A stretch of 64,000 nt of DNA, taken from contig JAXCGZ010013557.1 in assembly GCA_037179515.1 (NCBI GenBank), forward strand, positions 16,293 through 80,292, written 5' to 3'. The DNA comes from Halocaridina rubra (lineage: Eukaryota > Arthropoda > Malacostraca > Decapoda > Atyidae). A program made the translations under genes and the position numbers. Under the pieces are notes generated by a model, which saw nothing but the letters and a program-made list of their open reading frames with translations, did no database searches and was not told where the DNA came from. Position 1 is the first letter of the stretch, and every line of letters starts with the position of its first letter. Shown here one piece after another: positions 43,254 through 55,667 of the stretch.

Positions 43254-45192
43254 TGTGCTACCTCCTGTGGCCTTATTATCTCACCAGAAAAAAGCAGGAT
43301 TTTCACTTCACGCAACTGCAGAGCACTGCCCGCATTCGCCATGGGTGGTAATGTCATCCCTCACTGCACACAGTACACATATTTAGGTGCACCAGTCCGG
43401 ATCACCCCAGCTATACCTGCACGTCAACGAATTCATCCCTTTGTGAAAAGCCTTCTTGACCGTCTGGAGCCCTGCTTTGCACCTGTCAAGTGGCTTGCCA
43501 ACAATGCTGCAGGAGTCTCCATCCCAGTGGCGAGGACCCTCTACATCCTACTACTTCGGTCAGTGGTTGACTATCTGTCTCCTGCCTTGTGTCAACTTCC
43601 TAGACCAGCTCTCGAGCCAGTTGAAAAGTTCCAGAATAGAGTCATGAGATTTATCTTGGGATGTTCTCTCTCTACCCGTATTGTGAGTATGCAGTTGGAG
43701 CTCAACTTGCCCCCTCTTGTGAAGAGGATTTATGCCAATGTGTCCTATTTTACTGTTAAGTGTCTTCACTACCCCTTTCTTGCTCTGTACTTCTCTGCTG
43801 TCATGAGGACGTCCCTGGATCCAGACGCACCCAGGCTCCCACTTCGAGCAGGAGGTCATAACCTTATCAGGGTGGTGAGTGACATTCTCCGTGGCCTTGA
43901 CATCGACCTGCCAGTGCAGGCGGCTGTCCCAGATTTACCACACTGGCGTGTCCCCCTCCCCGCTGTCACATATACACCGACCTCGAAGGATGTCTATCCC
44001 CCCTTGCAGAGACAGTTAGCTCTGGAGACTATCGCTGATGTGTCCACGTCTGTCCCTGCAGCACACCGCGTCTATGTTGATGGTTCTGTGCAAGCAGATG
44101 GGAGGGCGGCATGTGCTGTGTTTTCCCCCACCATGGAGCCGCCTGTGCCGGCTGATTCATGGATTGGCCGTAGACTACCCACCTCGTCGAGCTCCGCCTA
44201 CTGTGAACTGAATGCCATCTTGGATGCCGTGACTCTCCTTGTTCGACGATGAGTGAATGGGGTAATAATTTGTGACTCCCAATCGGCCCTACAAGCCCTA
44301 TCCTCGCCAAGACCTATCTGTGGCCGTGCTGTGGGAGATATACTATGTCGCCTCGTGGCCGCTCGGGATGCTTCTCTTGTTGTGTCGTTTGTATGGACGC
44401 CATCTCACATTGGGCTGACTGGCAATGACACAGCGGATCGTCTTGCCAAGGCGGCCTGTATGCTGGATGGGCATGCTGTGGACGCTGAGCCCTCCCTCCG
44501 ATGCCTACGTAACATACGTAACATCATCTACTCAGCTGGGTTTGCCATGACGGTCCAGCGCAGGGACACGGAGAGGGCCAACAGTGTGTCCATACAGCAC
44601 CATGATCACTTTCTTCACAGTCGCTACAAGTATTGCAGACGCGGGTTAATGGTGCGGAAAAACAATGTAGTTAGTGCTCGGCTCAGAATGGGGTATCGGC
44701 CTTTATGGCAGGTCTCCCAGACTCTAGATATGCCACAGTACACCTCCTGTAAATTATGCAACCATCCTAATGCTAACACTCTTGACTACTATTGTCTTCA
44801 GTGCCCCACAGTGAGAGATGTTTTACCACGAGGTCAGAACTTAATACAGATTTGCTCATTTTTACTTAATGATGACAACCTTGATGTTATTCTTGCTCGT
44901 TATCCTCACTTTGGTGGCCATTAATTATATTGAATTATACATATATTTTCTGTATGTTGCTGTATAATTCTGTTTGTGCATTCTGCGTTTCTCTGAGCTT
45001 TACTTTTGTATATAATGTACTCTGTGCTGCCATACCGTGAGTTGTGTGTTAGTATGCAGCAATGTTTTATCAATGTGTACACCTCCCTGTAAACTATGTT
45101 CTATTCTTGGTTTTGTATCCATTTGAAGCATTATTTGTATGAACTCATGTAATGTCTGACGCCTTGGCGCAATAAATTAATAAAATAAAATA
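43254..45192 (+). mobile_element. Non-LTR retrotransposon B2, 5'-truncated copy
   Basis: Begins inside the RT palm region (GTGCTACCTCCTGTGGCC) and runs to the GCGCAATAAATTAATAAAAT tail. It is inserted in the CT repeat at the centre of C3; CT runs lie on both sides, so a duplication cannot be delimited. Confidence 0.9.
43341..44924 (+). pseudogene. B2 RT end and RNase H
   Basis: Open from MGGNVIPHCTQYTYLG through the RT thumb into RNase H (YVDGSVQADGR, YCELNAILD). It then hits a TGA at 44250-44252 (VTLLVRR-stop). The same frame continues with VNGVIICDSQSA and GNDTADRLAKAA to the normal stop at 44922-44924. A 9-base duplication (RNIRNI near 44515) is private to this copy. Confidence 0.85.
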
Positions 45193-45408
45193 ATCTCTCT
45201 CTCTCTCTCTCTCTCCAACATTCTATTCTACCCAACCCCCCACACTCTCTTTGTCCCAGCCAACTAAGGAGGGGCACTTTACACAATTATTAAAAGTAAA
45301 TAAACCAATAGCTGTACATACAATGATGAGCCCTTAAAAATAATAACTATGATGATGATGATAATAATCTCCACAATCATCATCAAAGGAAAATTATTGT
45401 TGCCAATG

Positions 45409-45457
<49 letters not shown>

Positions 45458-45973
45458 GATCTAAGCAGAATTATTGGAATAGACATCATGAAAATAATGC
45501 AGAGGTATATTAAAACTAAGTAGAGAGCTGGATATTCATTACACATCTTTTATAATCCCTTCACATCTGACAGTCATTACACTCTCCATCTCAGTTTCTC
45601 TTTACAACCTGATAAAGTCTTGTTTTATTTTATCATTTTTTGGCCCATCCTGGTGTCACAATAATCATTATTTTATTTTATTATATTTTATTGTATTAAA
45701 AAAAGGGGGGGGGGCGATACAGTGAGAACGCGAACCAAGAAACGCGAATAACCGGGGAAACACTGTATATATAAATTTATGTTTTTTACTATTTTTTACT
45801 GTTTTATTATTCATAGGCTGGGAAATAAATTTTTTTTATCAGTTAGATAATGAAATTTGTTTTTCAATTAAAAAAAATGAAAATACCGAAGAAAAAAAAT
45901 TTAATATTTTAATAATATTTCATATACTCCCCCAAAAAAAATTGCCAAAAAAATCACGATCCAGCAAAGGATC

Positions 45974-46110
<137 letters not shown>

Positions 46111-46244
46111 AGGTTACCAGTACATTCGTAACTGAAGAATCCTAGATCCCAAAAACAATGTTATTGAAATTTCTTTTAAAGTGAGATAGCTAAACATTAA
46201 CTTCCTTTGGTGCCTCCTTATCAGCTATACAAGTATAGCCAATT

Positions 46245-47130
46245 TTTCTCGCTACTTAGTCCCAATGAGGCATTAATACATCTTTCATTTTTTTCCTATG
46301 AAAATATGCCACAGCAATGAGTAATGACATTGTGAAAACCAGCAGGAATGAAAGAATTCTAACTGTTGTTGAGGAATGAGTCATAACAGTCACGCTGCCC
46401 ACTGAAGTAATGTGGACTTTTATAAGTTTTCACATCAATGTCTATGCGATGAATATTGGTGTTTCTGCTCCTGGAATTTTCTTTTATAACAGTTTCTTTG
46501 TTGTTCTTGGTACCGCTAGTGATAATTCCTGGACATATCATATCATTTATCCGACTGAATTTTTTTCCATTACTGGACTCTAGGAATCCACTAATGCAGT
46601 GGAAGTCCTTCCAATGCATAATATCAACTTTGGTCTTATTAAACCACTGTAAGAAATAGTTTGATCTGCAATCACAGCTGAACGGATTTTTGTCCAGTTT
46701 GATTTGAAGTTTGGAATGATTCACCATAAACCTATCTAGAGTGTTCATGGCCTCATCGGATAATTTTGATATAATGTTTCTCTCAAGATCAATACAACAA
46801 AGTCCAGGTAAGCAGACGATAGTGAAGTCTAAATCTGTGAGTGTTTTATCTCCCAACATGATGTGCTCTGACTTGACCAGGTCACAGAATACTCTCTTGT
46901 TTGTGCCAACGTTCTAGATCTCATTTTGCTCCCAGTGCAATACCTTTATGTATATTAGTTCGCTTTCATAGAAAATGCCCTCCAAACTAAGTAGCTATTC
47001 AGACGCATTTATTTTTTTTCAGTAAATGCATTGGTCATATGAAGGTTTTCCAGGTTCTCAAAATTGCTTGAGCATGTTCATCTTCTATACATTACCTTAT
47101 AAAGACGTTTAGTTTAAGTAGCCTATCTTC
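46245..47130 (-). pseudogene. Leucine-rich-repeat receptor fragment (Toll-like?), broken
   Basis: The minus frame 46359-46859 has DLERNIISKL and an LRR C-terminal cap: NPFSCDCRSNYFLQWFNKTK, then a second Cys pair (FHCISG, ICPG). Upstream, diverged LRR text appears in other frames (NFENLENLHM near 47045-47070). Just after the stop at 46359, another frame encodes a hydrophobic helix (LSFLLVFTMSLLIAVAYF, about 46280-46345) followed by HRKKMKD, like a membrane anchor. No TIR domain follows. The CXC cap and helix resemble Toll-like or related LRR receptors. With at least two frameshifts it is a pseudogene or a diverged partial gene. It lies in an eIF5B intron on the same strand. Confidence 0.65.
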
Positions 47131-47344
47131 GCATCTGGGACAATGTAACACCGTATTCAGTAAGGCTCCTTGCTAACTTCTATAAGTTTTCAGGTTCCTT
47201 CTTAAAGAGTATGGAGCTTAAAACTACAACATATTCCAGACAAGCAGAATCAAAGCCTTGTAAAAGCTTATTTATCATCATTATCGCAGAAAAGTCACTA
47301 CAAGATCTTGTAAGTCAAAACACATGGATTATATTTTTATTGAG
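47131..47344. other. Short unrecognised intron segment
   Basis: A+T-rich sequence between the LRR fragment and J2. It may include further decayed upstream LRR sequence, which I could not confirm. Confidence 0.35.
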
Positions 47345-48270
47345 TGTAACACCTCATAAGCCTGGGCACCAAGAAAACATGATAAAGAAAAAGAAGCTTA
47401 AGGACAAGGAAGAAAGAGTAGAATGAATAACAGAAGAGGACAGGTTGAAAGAATAGCCACAGTAATGAAGACAACCTAGAAACATGGCACAACTAGTCCC
47501 TGATATGAAGAGAAATCAATTCTTTGAAGGAATAAAAGTTAACAAAAGTTAGGGAAGACAGAAGGAGGATGAGAGTTCCAGCCTGAAGGTGAAAGGAAAG
47601 ATGAAGTCACTGTACTGATCAATCTGTGAACTACAATTCTCCACACAGTATCTGTGTGATAAGGCCGCCTGGAGTGTGCTGCACAGCCTTTCCATCAGAA
47701 TTAAGATGCAACTAGCTAACTAATCAGAGCAGAGCATCAATGAAAGTATTACCAATAGAAAAAGAAAGAGCTGATACTTTACGGCAAAGAGAATATGAAT
47801 CAAGATTAGAAGTTAAGGAAGGGTCATTAATGAGTTGGATGGCCTTAGATTCAACCCTAACAATGAAATACCTATAGGCACCCCAGATTTGAGAGCAGTA
47901 TTCGAAGTAGGGACGGCTAGGACATTTATAGATTTCAGGAAATGAGAAGGGGAAAAGTAAGAGTTGGAAGAAAACTGAAGCCAAGGAGAGAAGTTTTGTC
48001 AGTGGGAGAGCAAGCTATTGAAAAATCAGGACGAATGGGAGGGGGAAAGTTTGAGGTACAGAAGTTTTTGGATATCCCTTAGGTGAAGGACCAGATACAT
48101 TTATCAATGGGAGAAGGGTTCAAGCCATCAACTTTCTTTCTAAGAAAATGAGCTTTAGATATATGAATCTGAGAAGTGCAGCGATTCCAAGCTGTGATAA
48201 AAGGAGAGCGATTTAAAACAGAAAGAGAGGATTGGTATGAATGATATGTCCAAGCCCCTAAAATCTAGTT
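47345..48270 (-). mobile_element. Jockey-like LINE J2 with internal deletion
   Basis: Matches the 3' end of J1 (47345-47940 corresponds to about 30000-30610). It then jumps to sequence matching J1 about 31745-32030 (CCAAGGAGAGAAGTTTTGTC and onwards). About 1.13 kb, including most of the RT, is missing. The C-terminal frame 47724-47984 retains SLCRKVSALSFSIGNTF. It is more diverged from J1 than the B copies are from each other. Confidence 0.75.
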
Positions 48271-48512
48271 TATTGAAGGGGGGATTTAAATTCTATTCTC
48301 TTGTAATACCTATAGTGCAGTACTCAATTTCATCTAACATAAGTGCACACATACCATTTCCACTAGTTACTTAAATTACAACATGTTTTGTAATTATAAT
48401 TCCTCAAGCCAATAGATATATAAAGCTTTGGATAATTGAGTTTTTTCAGTGGAAAATTATATTCCACTCATTCCCAGGGTAAAAAAAACAACAGAACAGA
48501 CATTATTCATAC
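48271..48512. other. Intron sequence next to the eIF5B donor
   Basis: A+T-rich; nothing recognised. Confidence 0.4.
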
Positions 48513-48585
48513 CATCATCTATGTTATCATCTCCTCCTTTCTCTTCAGGAACGGGGGATTCTTCATGGTTGATTTCTTTCGGTAC
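48513..48585 (-). CDS. EIF5B: eIF5B exon (acidic region), 73 bases
   Basis: The acceptor CTTGTCTTTACAG lies just upstream (AG at 48586-48587) and the donor is GATG|GTATGA (48508-48512). It encodes VPKEINHEESPVPEEKGGDD plus NIDD and leaves one base (G) over. Joined to AA GAT GGA of the 36058-36269 exon this gives Glu-Asp-Gly in frame. The evidence is the matching phase and an acidic product suited to the eIF5B N-terminal region. The sequence itself is too short and variable to identify the family alone. The first exons of the gene were not found to the right and may lie beyond 64000. Confidence 0.6.
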
Positions 48586-48989
48586 CTGTAAAGACAAGGT
48601 AGCATCAAAATATATTAAGCAAATATAATAAAATTAATCCTGACAGTCACAAATTATGTTTGATACTTATGCAAATTCTCTTTAATGTTGGTGAAAAAGT
48701 CTTCTTATAAAGCAAATTTTCTACATTAAATAAAAATATGGCTTTGACTTACTACATAATGTGATAAGGAAAGCAATATGTCCGAATAATGAATGTTTTC
48801 ATCATGTAATACAAATATGGAAGTATTCAGTGTTTATCTTAATAAATAAACAATAAAACGCAATTTACATTTGCAATGAAAAGAGACAGATACCGATAAC
48901 AAAGAATAAGGACAACATCAATCTTATGCAACACAATGAGGTCCCATACAAATTAAGAGAGACACTGCTTAGAGGATGTAGGCATAGTG
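48586..48989. other. Intron sequence, nothing recognised
   Basis: A+T-rich; no repeat or exon recognised. Confidence 0.4.
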
Positions 48990-50745
48990 CTTGTATAGTA
49001 TATTAGTGCTTGTATAGTATATCAGCACCATCCGTGAAAATGCGGAAAGAATAAAGAAAAGTGCAAAAGTTGGTGTTAGCTTAACTTCGCTTAAGTCTTC
49101 ATATTCTTGATCGGATATTATGGAGAGAATGGAGAAAATGCTATGTACGTGGATGAGCATAAAGAACAAACAGCATACAAACTTGCCGTATAATATCGTC
49201 AAGGAAAAAGCGCGTGAGGTTTATGAGCATTTGAAATCCTAGGTGGAAGGCAAAGAAGTAAAACCCTTTGCAGCTAGTCCTGGCTGGTTTGCAAATTTTC
49301 AGAAATGGTTTGATTATTACAACCAAAAAATGCAAGGCGAGAGTGCATCAGCTGATTCGGAGGTGGCAAAGCAGTTTCCTGCCGAATTAAAGGTCATCAT
49401 AGAGGAAGGGGGATATACGGCAAAGCAGCTTTTCAATATGGACGAAACTTCTTTATACTGGAAACGAATGCCAGACAGGACGTATATTTCCATAGAAGAA
49501 AAACGTGCTTCAGGATATAAGGCAGCAAAAGATCGATTTACCCTGCTGCTTGGTGCTAACGCTGAGGGCAACAAGAAGCTGAAGCCTCGTGCACTAAAGG
49601 GTTATTATTAAGAGTTATATCCAGTGCACTGGTAAGCAAATAAGAAAGGATGGATGACTGGGAGTATTCTAAAGATTATTTCTTGATTCGTCTCCCAAAC
49701 AATTTAGAATTTTATTGCAAGGGTCAGGATATACCGTTCAATATTCTTCACGTATCAGACATTGCTCCAGCTCATCCTACGTCAATTGTCGATATTCATC
49801 CGAACATAAAAGTCGTGTTTCTGCCGCCAAATACAATTCAATACTCCAACCAATGGACCAGGGGGTATTATAGATGCTGAAGTCTCATTACCTTAGGAAT
49901 TCTTATTAAGACCTCAGCAGTAAGACTGACGTCAGCATGGTCGACCTTGAGAGAGCAGCTGAGGCCTGCGATATCTCGGTGATAGAGATAAAGAAAAATG
50001 CAGTTAAGGATTACTGGAAAATTTTTAATATCAAGCATGCCATGTGGTATGTGAAGGATTCTTGGGCTGAAGTTACACAGTCGTGCTTAAATGGAGCATG
50101 GAAGGCATTTTGCCCGCAGTTTGTAAACTCTTTCATGTGTTTTGATCTCAATGATCGGCTGTCAAGGACGAGACTTGAGTGCGTTCAGCTTGCACAACAT
50201 GCGGGATTCACCGACATCGATGAAGAGGATGTGGATGCCCTGCTTGTTTCCCACAAGGAGAAATTGACTGCCGAGGATTTGGACGATATGGAAGGTCAGC
50301 GACAACATGAGGAGAGGGAGGAAAACGAGGCAGTAGCATTTCATGAGAGCCCCATGAAAGCATTCAATGTGAGTAGATTGACAATATTTTTTCACCATGC
50401 AGAGACTGCTTGGATATTTCAGATAAGGACGATCCTAATATAGAGCGTGCAGGCTTGACATCTCGAAAGGTTATGCATGATGTTTTCTGCGACAATGAAA
50501 TTTTGAAAGAAAAGAGGAGGATTGCATGGCAGGCACTCTTGATGCCTACTTCTCAATCAAAAGAAGTGATTCTAATGACCCTTGTCCCAGCATATCTAAG
50601 CAGTATGAGCCCCAACCACAATCAGGGGTTAGCTCTCCCCCTTCCTCCTCCTCCTCTTCTCCTCCCTCTCCCACCGCTTAAGTTATCTCCTCACCGCCAC
50701 CCCGCTCATCTCAGTATGTCTGTTGCCCATCGTATATAGAGTGAG
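48990..50745 (+). pseudogene. Tigger1-like transposase T3 (second Tigger type), broken
   Basis: Distinct from T1/T4. Segments in order: a helix-turn-helix region near 49020-49240 (STIRENAERIKKSAK, VKEKAREVYEHLK, with stops); KPFAASPGWFANFQKW; NMDETSLYWKRMP with the first catalytic Asp (49243-49611); VVFLPPNT near 49810 with the following Asp motif damaged; a C-terminal part (49937-50443); and GLTSRKVMHD with KEKRRIAWQALL (50410-50560). The last part is Pro/Leu-rich and ends HRI at 50739. Several stops and a roughly 200-bp deletion in the middle show it is inactive. The style is close to the Tigger1 proteins known in animals. Confidence 0.8.
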
Positions 50746-52200
50746 TACACCTGTGTAATACTTTATGTGTTTTTTATATTATATTTTTAATACTATACTA
50801 CAGTATTTTATTCAGGTGTTGCATAAAAAAAAATGAGTTTTCTAGTCTTGCTTCTCATTTTTTTTGTTATCTTTATTTATATTTGCAGCTATGGATTGGC
50901 TCTCCCACTTCCTCCTCTTCTCCTACCGCTTTTGTCGCCTGCTGGCCTCCACCACGCTCATCGCCTGTTACTCATTGTATATAGAGTGAGTAGAATGTGT
51001 TTAATATTTTTTATTTACAACATTACTGTAATTCATAATGAAAAAAAAAATTATTTTTCTAGTCATCCGTTTATTAATTTTTTTATGCTAAAGTATCTTT
51101 ACTTATTTTTGCAGCTAGGGGTTTGTTCTAATAAAGCTTCCCCCTCCTCTTCTCCAACTGCTTATGTCAAATGTTCGCCTCCACCACGCTCGTCCCATGC
51201 CTGTTGCTCACCGTATATAGAGTGAGTAGAATGTGTCTGATATTTTTTTTGTTACAGTAATTCAGGCACTGCATAATGAAAAAAAAAAATTTGTTTTATA
51301 GTCTTGCTTTAATATTTTATTATGTTACAGTATCTTTATTTACTTTTGCGGCAAAGAGTTCGTTCTAATGCTTCCCCCTCCTCTTCTCCTACCGCTTATG
51401 TTAAATATCTGCCGCCACCACGCTCGTCAAATCCCTATTGCTCACCATATATAGAGTGAGTAGAATGAGTTTTATATTTCTTTTTTTTTGCAGTAACCGT
51501 TGCATAGTGAAAAATATTTAGTTTTCTAGTCTTGCTTTTGTTAATTCTTTTTATTTAATTTTTGCTAACGTTTGCAGATAGGGGTTCGTTCTAACGCTTC
51601 CCCTTCCTCTTCTCCTACCGCTTAAGTCACATGCTCACTGCCACCACGCTCGTCCCATGCCTGTTGCTCATCGTATATAGAACGAGTAGAATGTTTTATA
51701 TTTTTTTTTGTTACAGTAATTCAGGCGTTGCATAATGAAAATATTTAGTTTTCTAGTCTTGCTTTTGTTAATTGTTTTTATTTTATTTTTGTTTGTTTGC
51801 AGATAGGGGTTTGTTCTCCTCTTCTCCTATCGCTTATGACAAGTGCTCACCGCCACCACGCTCGTCCCATGCCTGTTGCTCACCGCATATAGAGTGAGTA
51901 AAATGTGTTTTACAATCAAGCATTGCATAATGAAAATTTTCTTTTAGTTATATAGTCTTCCACTGTTTATTTTTTATCTTTATTTTATCTTTGTTTACGA
52001 TTGCAGATAGGGGTTCGTTCTCCCGCATCCTCCTCCTCTTCTATTGCTTAATTAAGTCAGGGGCTCACCGCCACCACTCACGTCCAAGTGTATGATTGTT
52101 GCCCACCACATTATAAAGTGCGTTAATTTGTTTACTGTACAGTAAATCTGTATATCTTTTATACCATACACTATTTGTATACTGTATTAATATAAATAAC
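50626..52200 (+). repeat. Tandem repeat made from the 3' end of T3, about 7 units of 205-260 bp
   Basis: Each unit runs from a T-rich tract ending TTTGCAG, through a GTTCGTTCT plus CTTCCTCCTCTTCTCCTA block, a CACCACGCTCGTCCCATGCC block and TATATAGAGTGAGTA, then A+T-rich spacer. Unit starts are near 50626, 50889, 51115, 51351, 51579, 51803 and 52008. The first unit is the end of the transposase reading frame itself. A further unit lies at 53500-53790, beyond other insertions. Confidence 0.9.
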
Positions 52201-52209
52201 TACAGGTCT

Positions 52210-52279
52210 TTACATTAAGCGTAATTTATATCACCAGTGCCTTTTGAGAACCAATCCTCACATTGTCCCAAGAGGTGAG
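52210..52279 (+). repeat. Dispersed repeat G fragment
   Basis: CCTTTTGAGAACCAATCCTC and ACATTGTCCCAAGAG resemble the outer palindrome arm at 34280-34310. It runs directly into an (AT)n array. Confidence 0.5.
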
Positions 52280-52429
<150 letters not shown>

Positions 52430-52509
52430 CTTGTTCCTTTTATATGCGAAATTGCAATTACGCCCCACAAAAATAATAGTAAAAAACTCGGATTTCGCGA
52501 ATAACGCAA

Positions 52510-52920
52510 AAAAAAAAAAAAAAAAAAAAAATTTAAAGATTATTGTGACACCAGGATGGACCAAACAATGATTAAAATAAAACAGCCTTTATCAGGCTGT
52601 AAAGAGAAACAGATGAAGAGTGTAATGACCTGTCAGATGTGAAGGGATTATAAAAGGTGTAATGAATATCCAGCTCTCTGCTGGGTTTTAATATACCTCT
52701 GCATTACTCTCATGATGTCTATTCCAAATATTCTCCTTAGATCTTATTATTATTATTACTATTATTATTATTATTATTTTTATCAATAATTTTCCTTTGA
52801 TGATGATTGTGGAGATTATTATTATTATTATTAATATCATTATTATTGCGAATTTGTAATTAAACCATTATTTTTACAATAAATAATGTAGTTTTGGTTG
52901 AATGAACAAGAGTTAATTAA

Positions 52921-52979
<59 letters not shown>

Positions 52980-53000
52980 CAACATTCTATTCTACCCAAT
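52510..53000 (+). mobile_element. Foldback family C, left half only (C4)
   Basis: The A run, then GTGACACCAGGATGGACC, the arm with (ATT)n (52745-52790), and the (TC)n tract (52925-52978) end at CCAACATTCTATTCTACCCA. There an inverted repeat begins. The right arm is absent. The sequence before the A run (52430-52510) is too diverged to call a terminal repeat. Confidence 0.75.
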
Positions 53001-53187
53001 AGGGTGGGTGTATATATAATGTATAATGATGATGATCTTTTCTTATCGTAATCCACGGGCACTTATTTACTATATTAAAAAAAAAAAAATAATATAGTAA
53101 ATAAGTGCCCGCGGAGGCTTCTTCCACCAGTACAAAGAGGATTACGATAAAAGATCATCATTATACATTATATATACACCCACCCTA
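53001..53187. repeat. Inverted repeat of a LINE 3' end
   Basis: AGGGTGGGTGTATATATAAT at 53001 pairs with its complement ending at 53187. CACTTATTTACTATATT pairs around an A-run loop (about 53075-53087). The right arm carries an extra GAGGCTTCTTCCACCAGTAC segment. The right arm continues into CR1-like coding sequence, suggesting that the arms are its 3' UTR. Confidence 0.9.
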
Positions 53188-53480
53188 CCTCTGTCATATG
53201 TCTATCTAATCTACATTTGAAGGTGTCTAAGGTATTGGCATTTATTATCCTACTAGGAATACTCTACGGTATTACCAAGCCAATTTTCACCAAATTCCCT
53301 TCTGAACCTAAACTTATCAAGATTAAATCCATTACCCATTACGAGTTCTGGTTTGATCATGAATTTTTAAAACTTTATTAATATCACCCTTGTTAATCCC
53401 TTTAAATCATTTATCCTCCTCAAGCATATCCCCCCTAACTCTGTGCCTCTCTAGAGAATGTAGATTAAGTTTTTTTTAAT
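53188..53480 (-). pseudogene. CR1-like LINE C-terminal fragment
   Basis: Minus frames with NLHSLERHRVRGDMLEE, KGINKGDINKVLKIHDQ and DKFRFRREFGKNWLGN match the order of the C-terminal domain in CR1-like LINEs (compare LRKYFF-type region of the 24407-29960 units). It is a different, diverged subfamily. Several stops are present. Confidence 0.7.
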
Positions 53481-53499
53481 CTGCCATATGGTAGATTTA

Positions 53500-53790
53500 G
53501 GCATTGCATAATTAATTTTTTTTTTTCGTTTTTTAGTCTTGCTCTGGTTATTTATAATTCTTATTTTATCTTTGTATACATTTGCAGATAGAGGTTCGTT
53601 CTCCGGCATCCTCCTCTTCTACCACATAAGTTACTTGCTCACTGCCACCATGCATGTCCCAGTGTACTGTATAACTGTTGCCCACTGCATAATAGAGTAA
53701 AGTATAGTAATGTATGTTAATTTCTAGCTGTAAAGTGAATATGAATATCTTTTGTATACTCTTAAAAATAGATACAGGGCTTTCTGCTTT
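53500..53790 (+). repeat. Outlying unit of the T3-derived tandem repeat
   Basis: TTTTTTAGTCTTGCTCTG, ACATTTGCAGATAGAGG, TTCTCCGGCATCCTCCTC and CACTGCCACCATGCATGTC match the 52008 unit. It is separated from the array by C4 and the CR1-like fragment. Confidence 0.8.
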
Positions 53791-53799
53791 GCTATGTAG

Positions 53800-54476
<677 letters not shown>

Positions 54477-54778
54477 AGTATTCATAGTAAAATAATGTCA
54501 TAAATGACGATGTTCTGATATCCTTTTGTTGTGTTGCATTTTACATCAATTAGACTTAGATAATCAGCATTTCTGTATGATAACTTCATCACTTGGGATG
54601 GAAGCAAGTGTTGGAGAGTAGTACGAGGTGGTATGGTGAGATCATCTGATTCAGTCGTTCAAGTGAAACTTATCTATTCCCATTATCATTGTTCCTTATG
54701 AAAAATGACTCGTTACATTACGCAATTTTGACATTACACGTCACTTATGAGAACATATCTTTGCGTTATTCCAAAAAC

Positions 54779-54783
<5 letters not shown>
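54477..54783. other. Unrecognised sequence, ending in a repeat G copy
   Basis: 54477-54655 is unrecognised. 54660-54783 resembles repeat G (CATTATCATTGTTCCTTATG, GAGAACATATCTTTGCG) and leads into an (AT)n array. Confidence 0.5.

Positions 54784-54859
<76 letters not shown>
54784..54859. repeat. (AT)n microsatellite
   Basis: About 76 bases of AT repeats. A Tigger-type end (CCCTCGTTTATCGCGGAGG) starts at its right edge. Confidence 0.95.
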
Positions 54860-54863
<4 letters not shown>

Positions 54864-54912
54864 CGTTTATCGCGGAGGTTCGGTTCCAGGACCGGCTGCG
54901 ACAGGTGAATTT
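54860..54912 (+). mobile_element. Truncated Tigger-type terminal repeat
   Basis: CCCTCGTTTATCGCGGAGGT and GGTTCCAGGACCGGCTGC match the left ends of C1, C2 and C6. Only the terminal 50 or so bases remain. Confidence 0.7.
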
Positions 54913-55099
54913 CCTTTTTTTTTTTCCTTTTTTTTTTTTACACTTCTTTCACAACTTCGTCTGGGTACGCAGGAGATTAACACATACTTTTAAAACAAAA
55001 CAATTTTATTTAAATCTAATGTTAATAAATAATATTTTCAATATGATTTCCATCATTTTCTATGCATAATTTGATGTGCTTTACAAAATTCAGGTGAAC

Positions 55100-55161
55100 T
55101 CGATTGAATAGGTCTGCATAGTGAAATTTCCTATGTACCCAGACTTTGTGGACACCCTGTA
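55100..55161. mobile_element. Possible mariner-like transposon end
   Basis: Read in reverse from 55159: CAGGGTGTCCACAAAGTCTG followed by GGTACATAGG. Such a start resembles mariner-type terminal repeats as I recall them. It is followed by TA (55160-55161), where M6 begins. 54913-55099 may be the rest of the same remnant, without any coding frame. Confidence 0.35.
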
Positions 55162-55667
55162 CAGTATAACTCACAGCATTGCATCATGCGAAATAGTGTC
55201 CGATAGCGTACAATGTATTGGGGTCGCAGCTGCATGTGCTAGCATATATATTTATATTTCCAGTAGTTTCATGATTTTATTGATAAAAAAAGGTATTTCT
55301 TAGCCTAAGAATAATAAAACAGTAAAAAATAGTAAAAAACATAAATACTAACAGTATTGCAACATGTAAAATACGATACCGGTATCAACATTTCCGACAA
55401 AGGCTCGCACCTACGTGAGATAGTGTCCGATAGCGTACAATGTATTGGGTTCGCACCTACGTGAGCTAGCATATATATTAAAATTTCCAGTAGTTTCATG
55501 ATTTTATTGATAAAAAAAACGTGTTTCTTAGCCTAAGAATAATAAAACAGTAAAAAACATAAATACTAACAGTATTGCAACATGTAAAATATGATACCGC
55601 TATCAGCGTTTCAGACAAAGGCTTCCATCATCTTCCATTGTCTCGCCTCTCTCGTTCAGTCTAACTC

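Larger units (their letters stand above)
42703..45765. mobile_element. Foldback MITE C3 (interrupted by LINE B2)
   Basis: Left end CAGTGTTCCCCCTCTTATCA. The right end is the complement of CAGTGTTTCCCCGGTTATTC. TA occurs on both sides. Left arm from about 42829, right arm to about 45662. The (TC)n loop is split by B2 (43254-45192). Without B2 it is about 1.12 kb. Its ends differ from those of C1, C2 and C6 although the core is the same. Confidence 0.8.

Noticed and set aside
46359..46859. Intact small LRR gene
   Set aside because: The frame starts mid-repeat, and upstream LRR and downstream membrane helix are in other frames. It is better described as a broken fragment.
50700..51240. TATATAGAG words as promoter TATA boxes
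   Set aside because: They recur in each tandem unit at the end of a transposase-derived segment, with no downstream gene.
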